Below are positions 8,314 to 16,500 of a DNA stretch of 64,000 nucleotides, in pieces. The translations under genes and the position numbers were made by a program. Every line of letters starts with the position of its first letter. The stretch's first letter is position 1. The stretch covers positions 62,001 to 126,000 of the forward strand of contig JBDUUL010000024.1 in NCBI GenBank assembly GCA_039938515.1, in the 5' to 3' direction. The notes under the pieces are model-generated. The model was not told the DNA's origin and did not search any database. It saw only the letters and a list, made by a program, of their open reading frames with translations. This DNA comes from Nitrososphaera sp. GTDB taxonomy: Archaea > Thermoproteota > Nitrososphaeria > Nitrososphaerales > Nitrososphaeraceae.

Positions 8314-9318
8314 TTATGATTGACATCTGAGCGCATTTTTCAGGTTGTCGAGGTTTTCATACCACTTGTCAAGAAAGGTCACGCCCTTTTGCTGTTCTTC
8401 CGGTTTAATTCCCTCAAGTGGGCTGAGCACCTTTGTTTGCGCTCCGACGTCTGAAGCAAGCGACTCTGCCAGCTTGGGGTCAACTAGGTCCTCGCTAAAA
8501 ACAACACTAACGTTATTCTGCTTAATGGCGCTTTCAACCCTGGCCAGATCCTGCGGCGACAGCTCAGAGTCCGGCGCCAGTCCAGACAGCCAATAGTCTG
8601 TCAGGTTGTACTGTCGGTCGAAGTAGCTGAAGGCATTGTGAAATGAAACAAAAGTGTGCGTCTGGCAGTTTGAAAGTTGTGATTTGACGTCGCTGTCGAG
8701 CTTGGCTAGTTTTGAGATATAGCTCTGGGCATTTGCCTCATAGTACTGCGCGTTAGCCGGATCGGCTTTTTCCATTGCATTTGCTATATTTCGTACCTCC
8801 TTTTGTGCCAACACTGGGTCATTCCAGATATGCGGGTCTTGTCCTCCCTGCGCTATCATGGGCTTTGCCTCGTCTTCTGGGAGGCTGCTTGTGTCAGCTG
8901 CTATGGTCGGTATTCCTTCGGATGCCTTGACAAAGGTCGTGTGCTGAAATGTGTCTGAACCATTAGCCAGAAAGTTTGGAATGAATGCTTCCATCCCATA
9001 GCCGTTGTAAACAAAGAGCTGTGAGTCCTGGACTTTTTGAATCTCTTGTGGGGTCGGCTCCCAGCCGTGTGGCTCATCCCCAATCGGGATAAACGAACTA
9101 ACATTTGCGCGGTCGCCTGCTACGGCGCTGGTAAATTCATACATTGGAAAGAAAGAGGCCACAATTGTCAGCCTTGAGCCTTTAGCCGCGTTCTGGGTCT
9201 GGTTTGATATGTTCGAGCCGATTCCAGCAGGTTTGCCGACTCCCGCCGATAATGCAACTACTGCAGCGATTGCAATTGCAATTCCAAATGAAAGACCTAT
9301 CACTAAGTTAGTATTCAT
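8314..9318 (-). CDS. znuA: Zinc/manganese ABC transporter substrate-binding protein (ZnuA-like)
   Basis: A cluster A-I metal-binding protein, captured outside the membrane by an N-terminal hydrophobic anchor (residues about 5-27). Candidate ligands are His84 (GDEPHGWEP), His163 (DPHIWNDP), His227 (FVSFHNAF) and an acidic residue in the VVFSEDLVDP stretch, matching the three-His plus acid site of ZnuA. 334 residues is normal; the acidic/His loop common in ZnuA is reduced to PEDEAKP. The permease and ATPase are not in this window. Mn(II) is an alternative substrate. Confidence 0.85.
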   Translation of the reverse strand: MNTNLVIGLSFGIAIAIAAVVALSAGVGKPAGIGSNISNQTQNAAKGSRLTIVASFFPMYEFTSAVAGDRANVSSFIPIGDEPHGWEPTPQEIQKVQDSQLFVYNGYGMEAFIPNFLANGSDTFQHTTFVKASEGIPTIAADTSSLPEDEAKPMIAQGGQDPHIWNDPVLAQKEVRNIANAMEKADPANAQYYEANAQSYISKLAKLDSDVKSQLSNCQTHTFVSFHNAFSYFDRQYNLTDYWLSGLAPDSELSPQDLARVESAIKQNNVSVVFSEDLVDPKLAESLASDVGAQTKVLSPLEGIKPEEQQKGVTFLDKWYENLDNLKNALRCQS

Positions 9319-9340
9319 ACCGTCGACAACGGCTATTAAG

Positions 9341-9370
9341 GATATATACTTATGTTAATAATTCTTATGT
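9341..9370 (-). promoter_or_regulatory. znuA promoter with possible operator repeats
   Basis: On the minus strand AGTATATATC (9350-9341) is a TATA box about 27 bp before the znuA ATG at 9318. Two direct copies of ACATAAG (plus-strand CTTATGT at 9349 and 9364, spaced 15 bp) overlap and abut it. The repeats could bind a metal-responsive repressor; this is inference. Confidence 0.5.
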
Positions 9371-9626
9371 GTATGAATATAAAGTGCTAATAAAATGGGC
9401 TGCGAAAAGCATGGCCCAATGAGACTGGCACATTGTCAAATGTAATACTGTTCGCTTGCGCTGTTCCAACTTTGGGACGGCAACTATGGCAGAGGGAGTT
9501 CCTAATTCACGTTCTGGCAGATAATATCGGCTCATGGAATAGCTGCCACCAGCTACATCAATGAACGAAATACACCGAGCGCGGCAGGATTGGAATTTAT
9601 AGAAATCACTTTCACATCAGGATCGG

Positions 9627-10274
9627 ATGCACAACGTTGTCAAGCTGCTTGACAGAGTATCGCAACGCTACTACCCAAGCAGGATGCTGACGTTTGAGCC
9701 AGCACACATCTTCAAAGTGCTCCAGCTCCTGGACACAAATGCCAAGACTAGCCGAGCGACTCTGATCCTAAAGCTTGGACTAGGCGAGGGTTCAATCAAG
9801 ACCCTTGTGAAGCATCTAAAGATGGAGAATCTCATCTCAACAACCAACGCCGGAATGACGCTTACCTCCAAGGGGACTGCGCTTTACTCGAAAATCAAGG
9901 CCGCCATCCCGGCGGAAACCGAAATTGATCAAAGTTACATATCGTTTGGAAGAGCAAACCATGCGGTGCTGGTTAGAGGTATTTCTGACGAGGTGGGTAG
10001 TGGGATACTCCAGCGAGACGCTGCAATAAAGATGGGGGCGCTTGGAGCAAGCACCATAGTATTTCAGGACGGAAGATTATTCACCTCTGATAACAGACAC
10101 GGGAGTCCAATTAGTGACTCTGCCCTGACAGGCACGTTGATAGAAAGAATGCACCCTCAGGACGGAGACGTGATAATCATAGCAAGCGCAAACGACCCCA
10201 AGGTTGCAGACCTTGCGGCAAAGCGAGCGGCTCTTGAGACCGTATCAGCCCACGAAAAGCACGTCGTCCATTGA
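9627..10274 (+). CDS. wHTH regulator with DUF4443 domain
   Basis: 215 residues. The N-terminal winged HTH (about 20-95) shows SRATLILKLGLGEGSIKTLV as recognition helices and TTNAGMTLTSKG as the wing. The C-terminal domain (about 105-205) matches my memory of DUF4443, found in archaeal regulators next to metal transport genes. TATA box AATTTATAG (9594-9602) sits 27 bp before the ATG, so the transcript is leaderless. The NiCoT gene follows with its own promoter, so this is probably a nickel/cobalt-responsive regulator (inferred). Confidence 0.75.
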   Translation: MHNVVKLLDRVSQRYYPSRMLTFEPAHIFKVLQLLDTNAKTSRATLILKLGLGEGSIKTLVKHLKMENLISTTNAGMTLTSKGTALYSKIKAAIPAETEIDQSYISFGRANHAVLVRGISDEVGSGILQRDAAIKMGALGASTIVFQDGRLFTSDNRHGSPISDSALTGTLIERMHPQDGDVIIIASANDPKVADLAAKRAALETVSAHEKHVVH

Positions 10275-10322
10275 CTTGCCGGCGTGGATAACTTAGGACA
10301 GGTTGGATAAACTGTTCAAGCT

Positions 10323-10331
10323 CTTATATAT
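10323..10331 (+). promoter_or_regulatory. TATA box of the NiCoT gene
   Basis: CTTATATAT lies 27 bp before the ATG at 10355, giving a leaderless transcript separate from the regulator gene. Confidence 0.6.
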
Positions 10332-10354
10332 CAGACTTTGGGCTGTGAACACCT

Positions 10355-11137
10355 ATGGTAGACCTGGGGGCTGTGGTGGCAGTGTCTGTGCCCACAATGC
10401 TTATCCTCGGTCTACGTCACGGGCTGGATGTCGATCACATCTCTGCGATCGATAGCTTGGTGCGCTTGCACAACGCGTCAAAGAGGACGAGACTGGTAGG
10501 CACGGCCTTCAGCGCGGGCCACATGGCTTCAGTCCTTGCGGAATTGCTTATCGTGGTATTTGTAGTTGGCAATATCGCCAGGAGCGAAAGTTTTGGATTG
10601 TTTAGCAGCCTTCTTGGCGCGGTTGCACTTGGCAGTATTGGACTGATTAATCTATACGCAATGAAAAAGTGGGGAAGGACCGGCACCGCCATGCTCGCCG
10701 GCAAGGTGCTAAACAGGACTGGAAAACTCGGCCCTTACGGATCTTCATTCATTACAGGAAATGTATTTGGAATAGGCTTTGAGACTGCTTCGCTGATTGC
10801 TGCAGTTTCGCTTTCCGCCGTCGCGTCGGCGACCCAGGGACTGCAGGTCTCCCTCACACTGGTAGCCGTCTTTGGCATCGGCATGACTGCGATGGACACC
10901 CTGAACAGCGTTCTTATCCGCTCGGCTTTCTGGAAGATATTCCAGACCAAGGCTTTCCGGTACATGGCGTACGGGCTGAGCGGGGTCGCCCTCACCGTGG
11001 CGATAGCAGAAGGAATAGGCGCGTTTGCAAATTTCGACATTCCAGAGTGGTCAGGGCCGGTCTTGGCCGCAACAGTAATCTCTTCTTCCTTCTCCTATGC
11101 ATTTGTAGCAAAGAGGAGAATTCAGTCAAATGCCTAG
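10355..11137 (+). CDS. NiCoT-family nickel/cobalt permease
   Basis: 260-residue integral membrane protein. The family signature is HGLDVDHISAID (H-x4-D-H type) in the second helix, and GNVFGIGFETAS matches the second conserved motif. About seven hydrophobic helices are visible. High-affinity Ni(II)/Co(II) import is the family function; in ammonia-oxidising archaea the metals would serve urease (Ni) and cobalamin (Co). Adjacent to a DUF4443 regulator. Confidence 0.88.
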   Translation: MVDLGAVVAVSVPTMLILGLRHGLDVDHISAIDSLVRLHNASKRTRLVGTAFSAGHMASVLAELLIVVFVVGNIARSESFGLFSSLLGAVALGSIGLINLYAMKKWGRTGTAMLAGKVLNRTGKLGPYGSSFITGNVFGIGFETASLIAAVSLSAVASATQGLQVSLTLVAVFGIGMTAMDTLNSVLIRSAFWKIFQTKAFRYMAYGLSGVALTVAIAEGIGAFANFDIPEWSGPVLAATVISSSFSYAFVAKRRIQSNA

Positions 11138-11515
11138 AACCCATCTCATAAGCACCTCCTGAGCAATTTCATTTGCTAATTTGGCTATCACAATATCCAC
11201 GGTTACCGGCACTTATGAGATTATTTACATCAACAGGCAAGGCCGCGGTAACCAAGCAAGGAATATGTCGAACCCTCCTAGGCGATCTCGGGCTTCCAGA
11301 TCATCTTGAAATTGACTGCCCAGCATCCGAAATCGCCGACGGATTGCCTTAAAAGAATGATCTGGAAAAAAGGCTTTATAGCTTCCGAGGGCGATGTAGT
11401 TTGCTTTTCGCGAATGCTCGAATTTGTAGTGGCCGGGGGCACAATACAATGTTGCTAAAATCTAGAACTATTAGTCGTGCTATGACTCGCTGCTGCGCGA
11501 TTTCGAAGACTCTAG
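11138..11515. other. Intergenic region before the Mo-cofactor operon
   Basis: Short frames exist on both strands (for example a 33-codon frame from 11358 on plus) but none is convincing. A TATA-like CTTTATAGC occurs near 11373. The promoter for moeA should lie here, but I cannot choose a single box. Confidence 0.5.
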
Positions 11516-12796
11516 GTGATTGAAAGTTTGCGCGAGCCTAGAAAGGGCCCCAAAGGCCACATGCGCGTTGATGCGGCTACAGAAAAGTTCTTCTCCTTAA
11601 TCAACTGGTCAAAGTTGGAGCCTGCCATAGAAGGGGCAAGCCTGCTCGCTTCACACGGGAGGGTCCTTGCCAAAGACATCATCACACCTTTCGATATCCC
11701 TTCTTTTGCCAAAGCATCAATGGATGGCTATGCGATAAGGTCCAAAGACGTAGCCACTGCGTCTGACAAAGAACCTGTTATCCTTGCAATAATTGGCAAG
11801 TTGAGTGCAGGCGAGGCGATGACGTACGAAATCAGAGACGGGGAGGCCCTTTCTATAGCTACGGGGGCACGGCTCCCTATGGGAGCTGACGCGGTGGTTA
11901 TGTCTGAACATACCCGCCTACGTGGGTCTGACGTAAAGATCTTTAACAAGGTGAAATCCGGCGAAAACGTCTCGCTCGTTGGCGAGGACATGAAGAAAGG
12001 CCGCGTTATGTTGAAAAATGGAAGGTGGCTGGCCTCGCAGGACGTCGGCCTTTTGGCCACGATCGGGCTCGATAAAGTTCCTGTCTTTCGAAAGCCCAGG
12101 GTAGCAATAATTGCTACTGGCAGCGAACTCGTAGAGCCGGGTGGCAGGCTTGACCGGACTTCTATTTTTGAGAGCAACAGGTACATGATCTCCTGCATGG
12201 TACAAGAGTGCGGCGCAGAGCCAATCGATCTGGGATTGTGCAAAGACGACAGGCCTGCCATATCATCCAGGCTAAAGGAGGCGGCTGAATACGACATGGT
12301 CGTAGTATGCGGGGGGACCTCTGTGGGGCCAACAGATTACGTGCCAGAGCTCGTAAATGCTATGGGAAAGCCGGGACTGGTAGTTCATGGAGTTGCCATG
12401 AAGCCGGGCTCGCCTACGGGGCTTGGAATAGTAAATGGCAGGCCGGTAATTCTTGTTCCTGGATTTCCTGTCTCGGCCTTTGTCGCTTTCTACACCTTTG
12501 GCAGGCCGGTGCTCCAGAGGATACTGCAGACTTCCGGCCCTGCCAAGGCAAACCCTGTAGCAAAACTCACCAAGTCGGTCAGGGTGCATGCGAAGATGCG
12601 GACATTCATCAGAGTAAAGGTGACAAGAATAAGTGATTCTCTCGCAGGTGGCTACGCTGCGGAGCCAATAAGCGCCGCCGGTGCCAGGCTTTTGTCTACT
12701 CTGGTAGACGCTACCGGCATGGTAATAGTAGACGACAGGGAAATGCTGAGGAAGGGTGAGAAAGTCGAAGTTATTCCATTCAGGAGCATCGACTAG
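11516..12796 (+). CDS. moeA: Molybdopterin molybdenumtransferase MoeA
   Basis: Inserts molybdate into adenylated molybdopterin. Seen motifs: PSFAKASMDGYAI, SIATGARLPMGADAVV, VAIIATGSEL, GGTSVGPTDYV (MPT-binding) and PGFPVSAF. 426 residues with the usual domain order, including the C-terminal beta-barrel. GTG start at 11516. First gene of the moeA-moaA-moaD-moaE-moaCB run. Confidence 0.93.
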   Translation: MIESLREPRKGPKGHMRVDAATEKFFSLINWSKLEPAIEGASLLASHGRVLAKDIITPFDIPSFAKASMDGYAIRSKDVATASDKEPVILAIIGKLSAGEAMTYEIRDGEALSIATGARLPMGADAVVMSEHTRLRGSDVKIFNKVKSGENVSLVGEDMKKGRVMLKNGRWLASQDVGLLATIGLDKVPVFRKPRVAIIATGSELVEPGGRLDRTSIFESNRYMISCMVQECGAEPIDLGLCKDDRPAISSRLKEAAEYDMVVVCGGTSVGPTDYVPELVNAMGKPGLVVHGVAMKPGSPTGLGIVNGRPVILVPGFPVSAFVAFYTFGRPVLQRILQTSGPAKANPVAKLTKSVRVHAKMRTFIRVKVTRISDSLAGGYAAEPISAAGARLLSTLVDATGMVIVDDREMLRKGEKVEVIPFRSID

Positions 12797-12830
12797 ATGA
12801 CGAGATTCTTGCTTCAGGAGGACGGACGGC

Positions 12831-13823
12831 GTGGCTAGCCAGCTGGTCGATGGCTTTGGCAGGGTCGCCAAAAAGTTGCGGATCTCAATTACCGACAGGT
12901 GTAACATGCAGTGCGTCTACTGCATGCCGCAAGGAAACAACAAATGGATCGATTCTGCCGAGGTTCTGAACGATGAAGAGATCATAAGGCTTGCCAGGAT
13001 TTTTGCGAGTCTTGGAATCGAAAAGATAAGGATCACCGGAGGGGAGCCGATGCTGAGATCCGGAATCGAGAAGATGGTAAGCAAACTCGCAAAGATTGAT
13101 GGCATAAGGTCAGTCAGCATCACCACTAATGGCCTGTTGTTCGGAGATAAAATCAATCAGCTTAAAGAGGCAGGCCTTGCCAGCGTAAACATCAGTCTCG
13201 ACACGTTCCGGCGCGAAAGGTTCGAGGCCATGACCGGCGTCGACGGCGTGGCAAGAGTCGTGAATTGCATCTCATTGGCCCGCAACGCGGGCCTTGAAGT
13301 GAAGGTAAATACCGTGGTAATCAGGGGCTGGAATGACGACGAGGTGGTTGACTTTGCAAAGTTTGCAGTGGATACCGGGCTTGCGGTAAGGTTCATCGAA
13401 TTCATGCCGCTTGACGGATCCGGGATCTGGGCGCCAAACCTGGTGTTTGGCAAAGGCGAAATAATTGAAAAACTGAGGGCCGCTCTGGGCGAGCCGATCG
13501 CTCTTGGAAATCCCGGCTCGGAGCCTGCCCAGCTTTACTCGATCGGCGGGACCGGGATTGTAGGTTTTATCCCCTCTATCACCGAGCCGTTCTGTGGAGG
13601 CTGCGACAGGGTAAGGATAACTTCGGACGGCCGGTTCCTGACATGTCTCTTTGAAAACCCCGGCCATGATGTCAAGAACCTGCTTCGCGGAGGAAAAAGT
13701 GATGGCGAGATAGCAGACTACATCGCGGAGGGCATGAGGAACAAGCCTGAAGGCATAGCCGCCATCATAAGACTTGGTCGGCTCAGGCCAAAGTTGAATA
13801 TGATGCACGAGATAGGAGGATGA
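12831..13823 (+). CDS. moaA: GTP 3',8-cyclase MoaA (radical SAM)
   Basis: Radical-SAM enzyme that makes the cyclic intermediate of molybdopterin from GTP. Cys24, Cys28 and Cys31 (CNMQCVYC) bind the SAM cluster. The C-terminal cluster uses Cys255, Cys258 (CGGC) and Cys272. The essential double-Gly tail (HEIGG) is intact. GTG start at 12831 is set by a GGAGGA Shine-Dalgarno about 10 bp upstream. It overlaps moaD by ATGA. Confidence 0.95.
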   Translation: MASQLVDGFGRVAKKLRISITDRCNMQCVYCMPQGNNKWIDSAEVLNDEEIIRLARIFASLGIEKIRITGGEPMLRSGIEKMVSKLAKIDGIRSVSITTNGLLFGDKINQLKEAGLASVNISLDTFRRERFEAMTGVDGVARVVNCISLARNAGLEVKVNTVVIRGWNDDEVVDFAKFAVDTGLAVRFIEFMPLDGSGIWAPNLVFGKGEIIEKLRAALGEPIALGNPGSEPAQLYSIGGTGIVGFIPSITEPFCGGCDRVRITSDGRFLTCLFENPGHDVKNLLRGGKSDGEIADYIAEGMRNKPEGIAAIIRLGRLRPKLNMMHEIGG

Positions 13824-14113
13824 TGGCAGAAATGCTGGACAGAGATGGGCAGGATCATCCAGGCGTAAAGGTAAGGCTATTTGCATCTGTCCGCGAGATG
13901 GCAGGAAGAGGCGAGGTGCTGATAAGACTGGATGGCACCCGGCTGTCGGCAGAGAAGCTCAGGGAGAGGGTTTTTGCGATGTATCCAGAACTTGTGTCAA
14001 AACAGGTACCGTTTGTGCTGGCCGTAAATCACACTGTTGTAATCGACGAATCCAAGGTTTTCATAACCCAGGGCGACGAGGTGGCCATTCTTCCCCCAAT
14101 CAGCGGAGGTTAG
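13820..14113 (+). CDS. moaD: Molybdopterin synthase small subunit MoaD
   Basis: Ubiquitin-like sulfur carrier of 97 residues. The C-terminus is ISGG, which is thiocarboxylated to deliver sulfur to the pterin; PPISGG is the classic ending. An N-terminal extension of about 14 residues precedes VKVRLFASVREMAG. Starts inside the moaA stop (ATGA overlap), so it is translationally coupled. Partner: MoaE, next gene. Confidence 0.93.
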   Translation: MMAEMLDRDGQDHPGVKVRLFASVREMAGRGEVLIRLDGTRLSAEKLRERVFAMYPELVSKQVPFVLAVNHTVVIDESKVFITQGDEVAILPPISGG

Positions 14114-14157
14114 CGAAGTTCATTTCGATAGTCAACAGTGTCATTGACGTCTGCAAG

Positions 14158-14541
14158 ATGCTCGCCGAGGTGGGCGATGCCTCTGCCGGCGCCACCGCAT
14201 TATTTGTAGGAAGCGTCAGGGATCATAGCGAAAAGGGCCGCGTTTTTGAAATCCATTACGAATCATACAGAGAGATGGCAGAGAAAGCGATCGCCGAAAT
14301 TGAAAGCGAGATTATGAAAAGATGGCATGTAAAGAAAGTGTTGATTGTGCACAGAATCGGAACTCTTGGCGTTGGCGAGGCCAGCGTCGCAGTCGCGGTG
14401 TCTGCGGAGCACAGAAAGGAAGCCTTTGACGCGTGCAGGTACGGAATCGATACCGTAAAGGCCCGCGTTCCAATCTGGAAAAAAGAAGTGTTAGAAAATG
14501 GCGCGGCGTGGGCGGAAGGAGTTTTGCCAGAGGGTGATTGA
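14158..14541 (+). CDS. moaE: Molybdopterin synthase catalytic subunit MoaE
   Basis: Converts cyclic pyranopterin monophosphate to molybdopterin with MoaD. Family motifs: GATALFVGSVRDHS, HYESYREMA, HRIGTLGVGEASV and the active-site KARVPIWKKE. From ATG 14158 (127 residues) the protein would lack the usual first beta strand. The frame is open upstream into FISIVNSVIDVCK, which fits that strand, but no ATG/GTG/TTG exists there; an ATT at 14122 is the only near-cognate candidate. Position between moaD and moaCB confirms the assignment. Confidence 0.9.
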   Translation: MLAEVGDASAGATALFVGSVRDHSEKGRVFEIHYESYREMAEKAIAEIESEIMKRWHVKKVLIVHRIGTLGVGEASVAVAVSAEHRKEAFDACRYGIDTVKARVPIWKKEVLENGAAWAEGVLPEGD

Positions 14542-14542
14542 C

Positions 14543-15478
14543 ATGGCAGGCGAAGGCACCCCCGGCATGGTAGACATATCCGCCAAGCCCGATACGCTGC
14601 GATCGGCAGTCGCACGGGCGACAGTAAAGATAGGCTCCCCTGCAACGATGGAAATAATCAACGAAGGCAAATCCCCGAAAGGAAACATTTTCGACGCAGC
14701 AAGGATTGCAGCCACCATGGGGGCCAAGCGGACATGGGACTTGTTGCCGTACTGCCATCCCCTGCCGCTGGACTCGATAAAAGTTGACATTGCTGCCAGG
14801 AACCTGTCTGTTGAAATCACGGTGAGCGTGAAAGCTGTCTGGAAGACCGGCGTGGAAATGGAGGCTCTCACAGGAGCCTCGATTGCCGCGCTCACCGTCT
14901 ATGACATGCTAAAGCCAGTCGATGACGGTCTATCTATAGAGTCGATAAAGCTGATAGAAAAGCGCGGAGGCCTCAATTCCTTTGCGGAAAAGTTCGATAG
15001 AAGGCTCACGGCCGCAGTGCTGGTTGCAAGCGACTCTCGACATGAAAAGGACGACGTGTCAGGCAAGGTTGTCGCCAAGAGGCTCGGCGAGCAGGGGTTT
15101 CAGGTCGTCTCTTTCAAGATAGTACCTGACGACGTCCATCGCATTGCGGCCGAGCTGAAGGAGTTCTGCGATGATCTAAAGGTTGACCTTGTCATGACTA
15201 CTGGAGGGACGGGCTTTGGTCAACGTGATGTAACACCGGAGGCAACAAAGGCAGTAATTGAAAAAGAGGCGGCCGGGATCATGGAGGCGCTGCGGGCCCA
15301 CGGCCAGAAGAGGACTCCTTTGTCCATGCTTTCAAGAGGGGTTGCGGGCGTGAGGGGAAAGACGGTAATTGTGAATTTGCCGGGTAGCACAAGAGCAGTC
15401 TCGGAGTCGCTTGATTCAGTGTTTCCAGGATTACTGCACCTATACAGAATGATGGAAGGACTGGGCCACAATCATTAG
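14543..15478 (+). CDS. moaC: MoaC-MoaB fusion
   Basis: Two consecutive Mo-cofactor enzymes in one chain of 311 residues. Residues about 1-150 are cyclic pyranopterin phosphate synthase MoaC (MVDISAKPDTLR, YCHPLPLDSIKV, GVEMEALTGASIA). Residues about 155-311 are MoaB/MogA adenylyltransferase (TGGTGFGQRDVTPEA, NLPGSTRAV). ATG 14543 follows the moaE stop by 1 bp; an in-frame ATG at 14498 would extend into moaE and adds nothing MoaC-like. The fusion couples early and late pathway steps, which is unusual but known in some lineages. Confidence 0.9.
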   Translation: MAGEGTPGMVDISAKPDTLRSAVARATVKIGSPATMEIINEGKSPKGNIFDAARIAATMGAKRTWDLLPYCHPLPLDSIKVDIAARNLSVEITVSVKAVWKTGVEMEALTGASIAALTVYDMLKPVDDGLSIESIKLIEKRGGLNSFAEKFDRRLTAAVLVASDSRHEKDDVSGKVVAKRLGEQGFQVVSFKIVPDDVHRIAAELKEFCDDLKVDLVMTTGGTGFGQRDVTPEATKAVIEKEAAGIMEALRAHGQKRTPLSMLSRGVAGVRGKTVIVNLPGSTRAVSESLDSVFPGLLHLYRMMEGLGHNH

Positions 15479-15482
15479 CGCC

Positions 15483-16268
15483 GTGAACGATTCGGCAACC
15501 AATACGATATTTCTGCTCGCCCCCTTATTCTTCGGGGTAAGCTTTGTCTATTCCAGCGTCGGGTTTGGCGGCGGGAGCAGTTATATCGCAATTCTCGTTC
15601 TTGCGGGAATAAGCCTGTTCATGGTGCCTCCGATTTCACTGATCCTGAACATAGTGGCGTCATCGATGGCGCTGGTTAACTATGCAAGGGCGGGGTACCT
15701 GTCACTCAGCCTGTCCGCCCCGTTCCTTTCTTCCGTGCCGTTTGCGTTTGCCTCCGCACTCATTGTGCTCACGCAGAAGGAGCTCGCACTCATTTTTGTG
15801 TTAACGATGTATGCCGCGTCCGCAGCCCTCTTGATATCGGGTACTTTGATCAAGAGGCAGCGCGAAAAGGTAATGAAACTCAATGTAAGTCGCATGAAAC
15901 TTGTGGTGGTAGGCGTGCCAACGGGTTCGGCCTTGGGTGTCCTCGCCGGCGTAGTTGGCATTGGGGGCGGGATCTGGCTCTCTCCGCTGCTTATCCTGAC
16001 CGGCTTGGCGGATCCAAAAAAGGCTGCTGCCACTGCTAGTCTTTTCATACTTGCAAACTCGATAAGCGGATTCGCGGGGCATTCGATTGGAAAACCAGTT
16101 GACCTCTCGCTCGTGATCCCACTTGCATTGGTGGTCCTTGCGGGCGGGCTGATCGGGTCAAGGTTTGGGGCATTCAAGTTTGACCATGACAGGATCAGGA
16201 TTATAGTAGGGGCGCTTGTTGCAGTCGCCGCAACTCTATTGCTGCTGAACCAGCTGCTTAAAGCCTAA
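15483..16268 (+). CDS. TSUP/TauE-SafE family membrane exporter
   Basis: 261 residues with about eight hydrophobic helices and the internally repeated TSUP motif: YSSVGFGGGSSYIA in the first half and GVVGIGGGIWLSPLL in the second. Members export sulfite, sulfoacetate or related anions. GTG start 4 bp after the moaCB stop, so co-transcribed with the Mo-cofactor genes. The next gene is a sulfite-oxidase-like Mo enzyme, so handling of sulfite or a similar oxyanion is a reasonable inference. Confidence 0.85.
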   Translation: MNDSATNTIFLLAPLFFGVSFVYSSVGFGGGSSYIAILVLAGISLFMVPPISLILNIVASSMALVNYARAGYLSLSLSAPFLSSVPFAFASALIVLTQKELALIFVLTMYAASAALLISGTLIKRQREKVMKLNVSRMKLVVVGVPTGSALGVLAGVVGIGGGIWLSPLLILTGLADPKKAAATASLFILANSISGFAGHSIGKPVDLSLVIPLALVVLAGGLIGSRFGAFKFDHDRIRIIVGALVAVAATLLLLNQLLKA

Positions 16269-16500
16269 GGACTGCGTCCTGCGCGGACTCAGACATGATA
16301 CTTGGGCCCAAGATCTGGAATAATCGATAAATAAGTCGCGCAATTAGCCTCTGCATTGTACAGAATTGCAGCCCCGCTTCCCGCTGTTGTTCTGGCGGTG
16401 TGTCTGGAGCAAGTCGCGCCCCAGCGTATCCCTGGCATTTATTCTAATCGACTAGTAACTACGGACGTAGGGAGGGATCGGTCTGCACTCTGTCATTAAG

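Noticed and set aside
11225-11449. 74-codon minus-strand frame upstream of moeA
   Set aside because: No start signal, odd composition and no recognisable motif.
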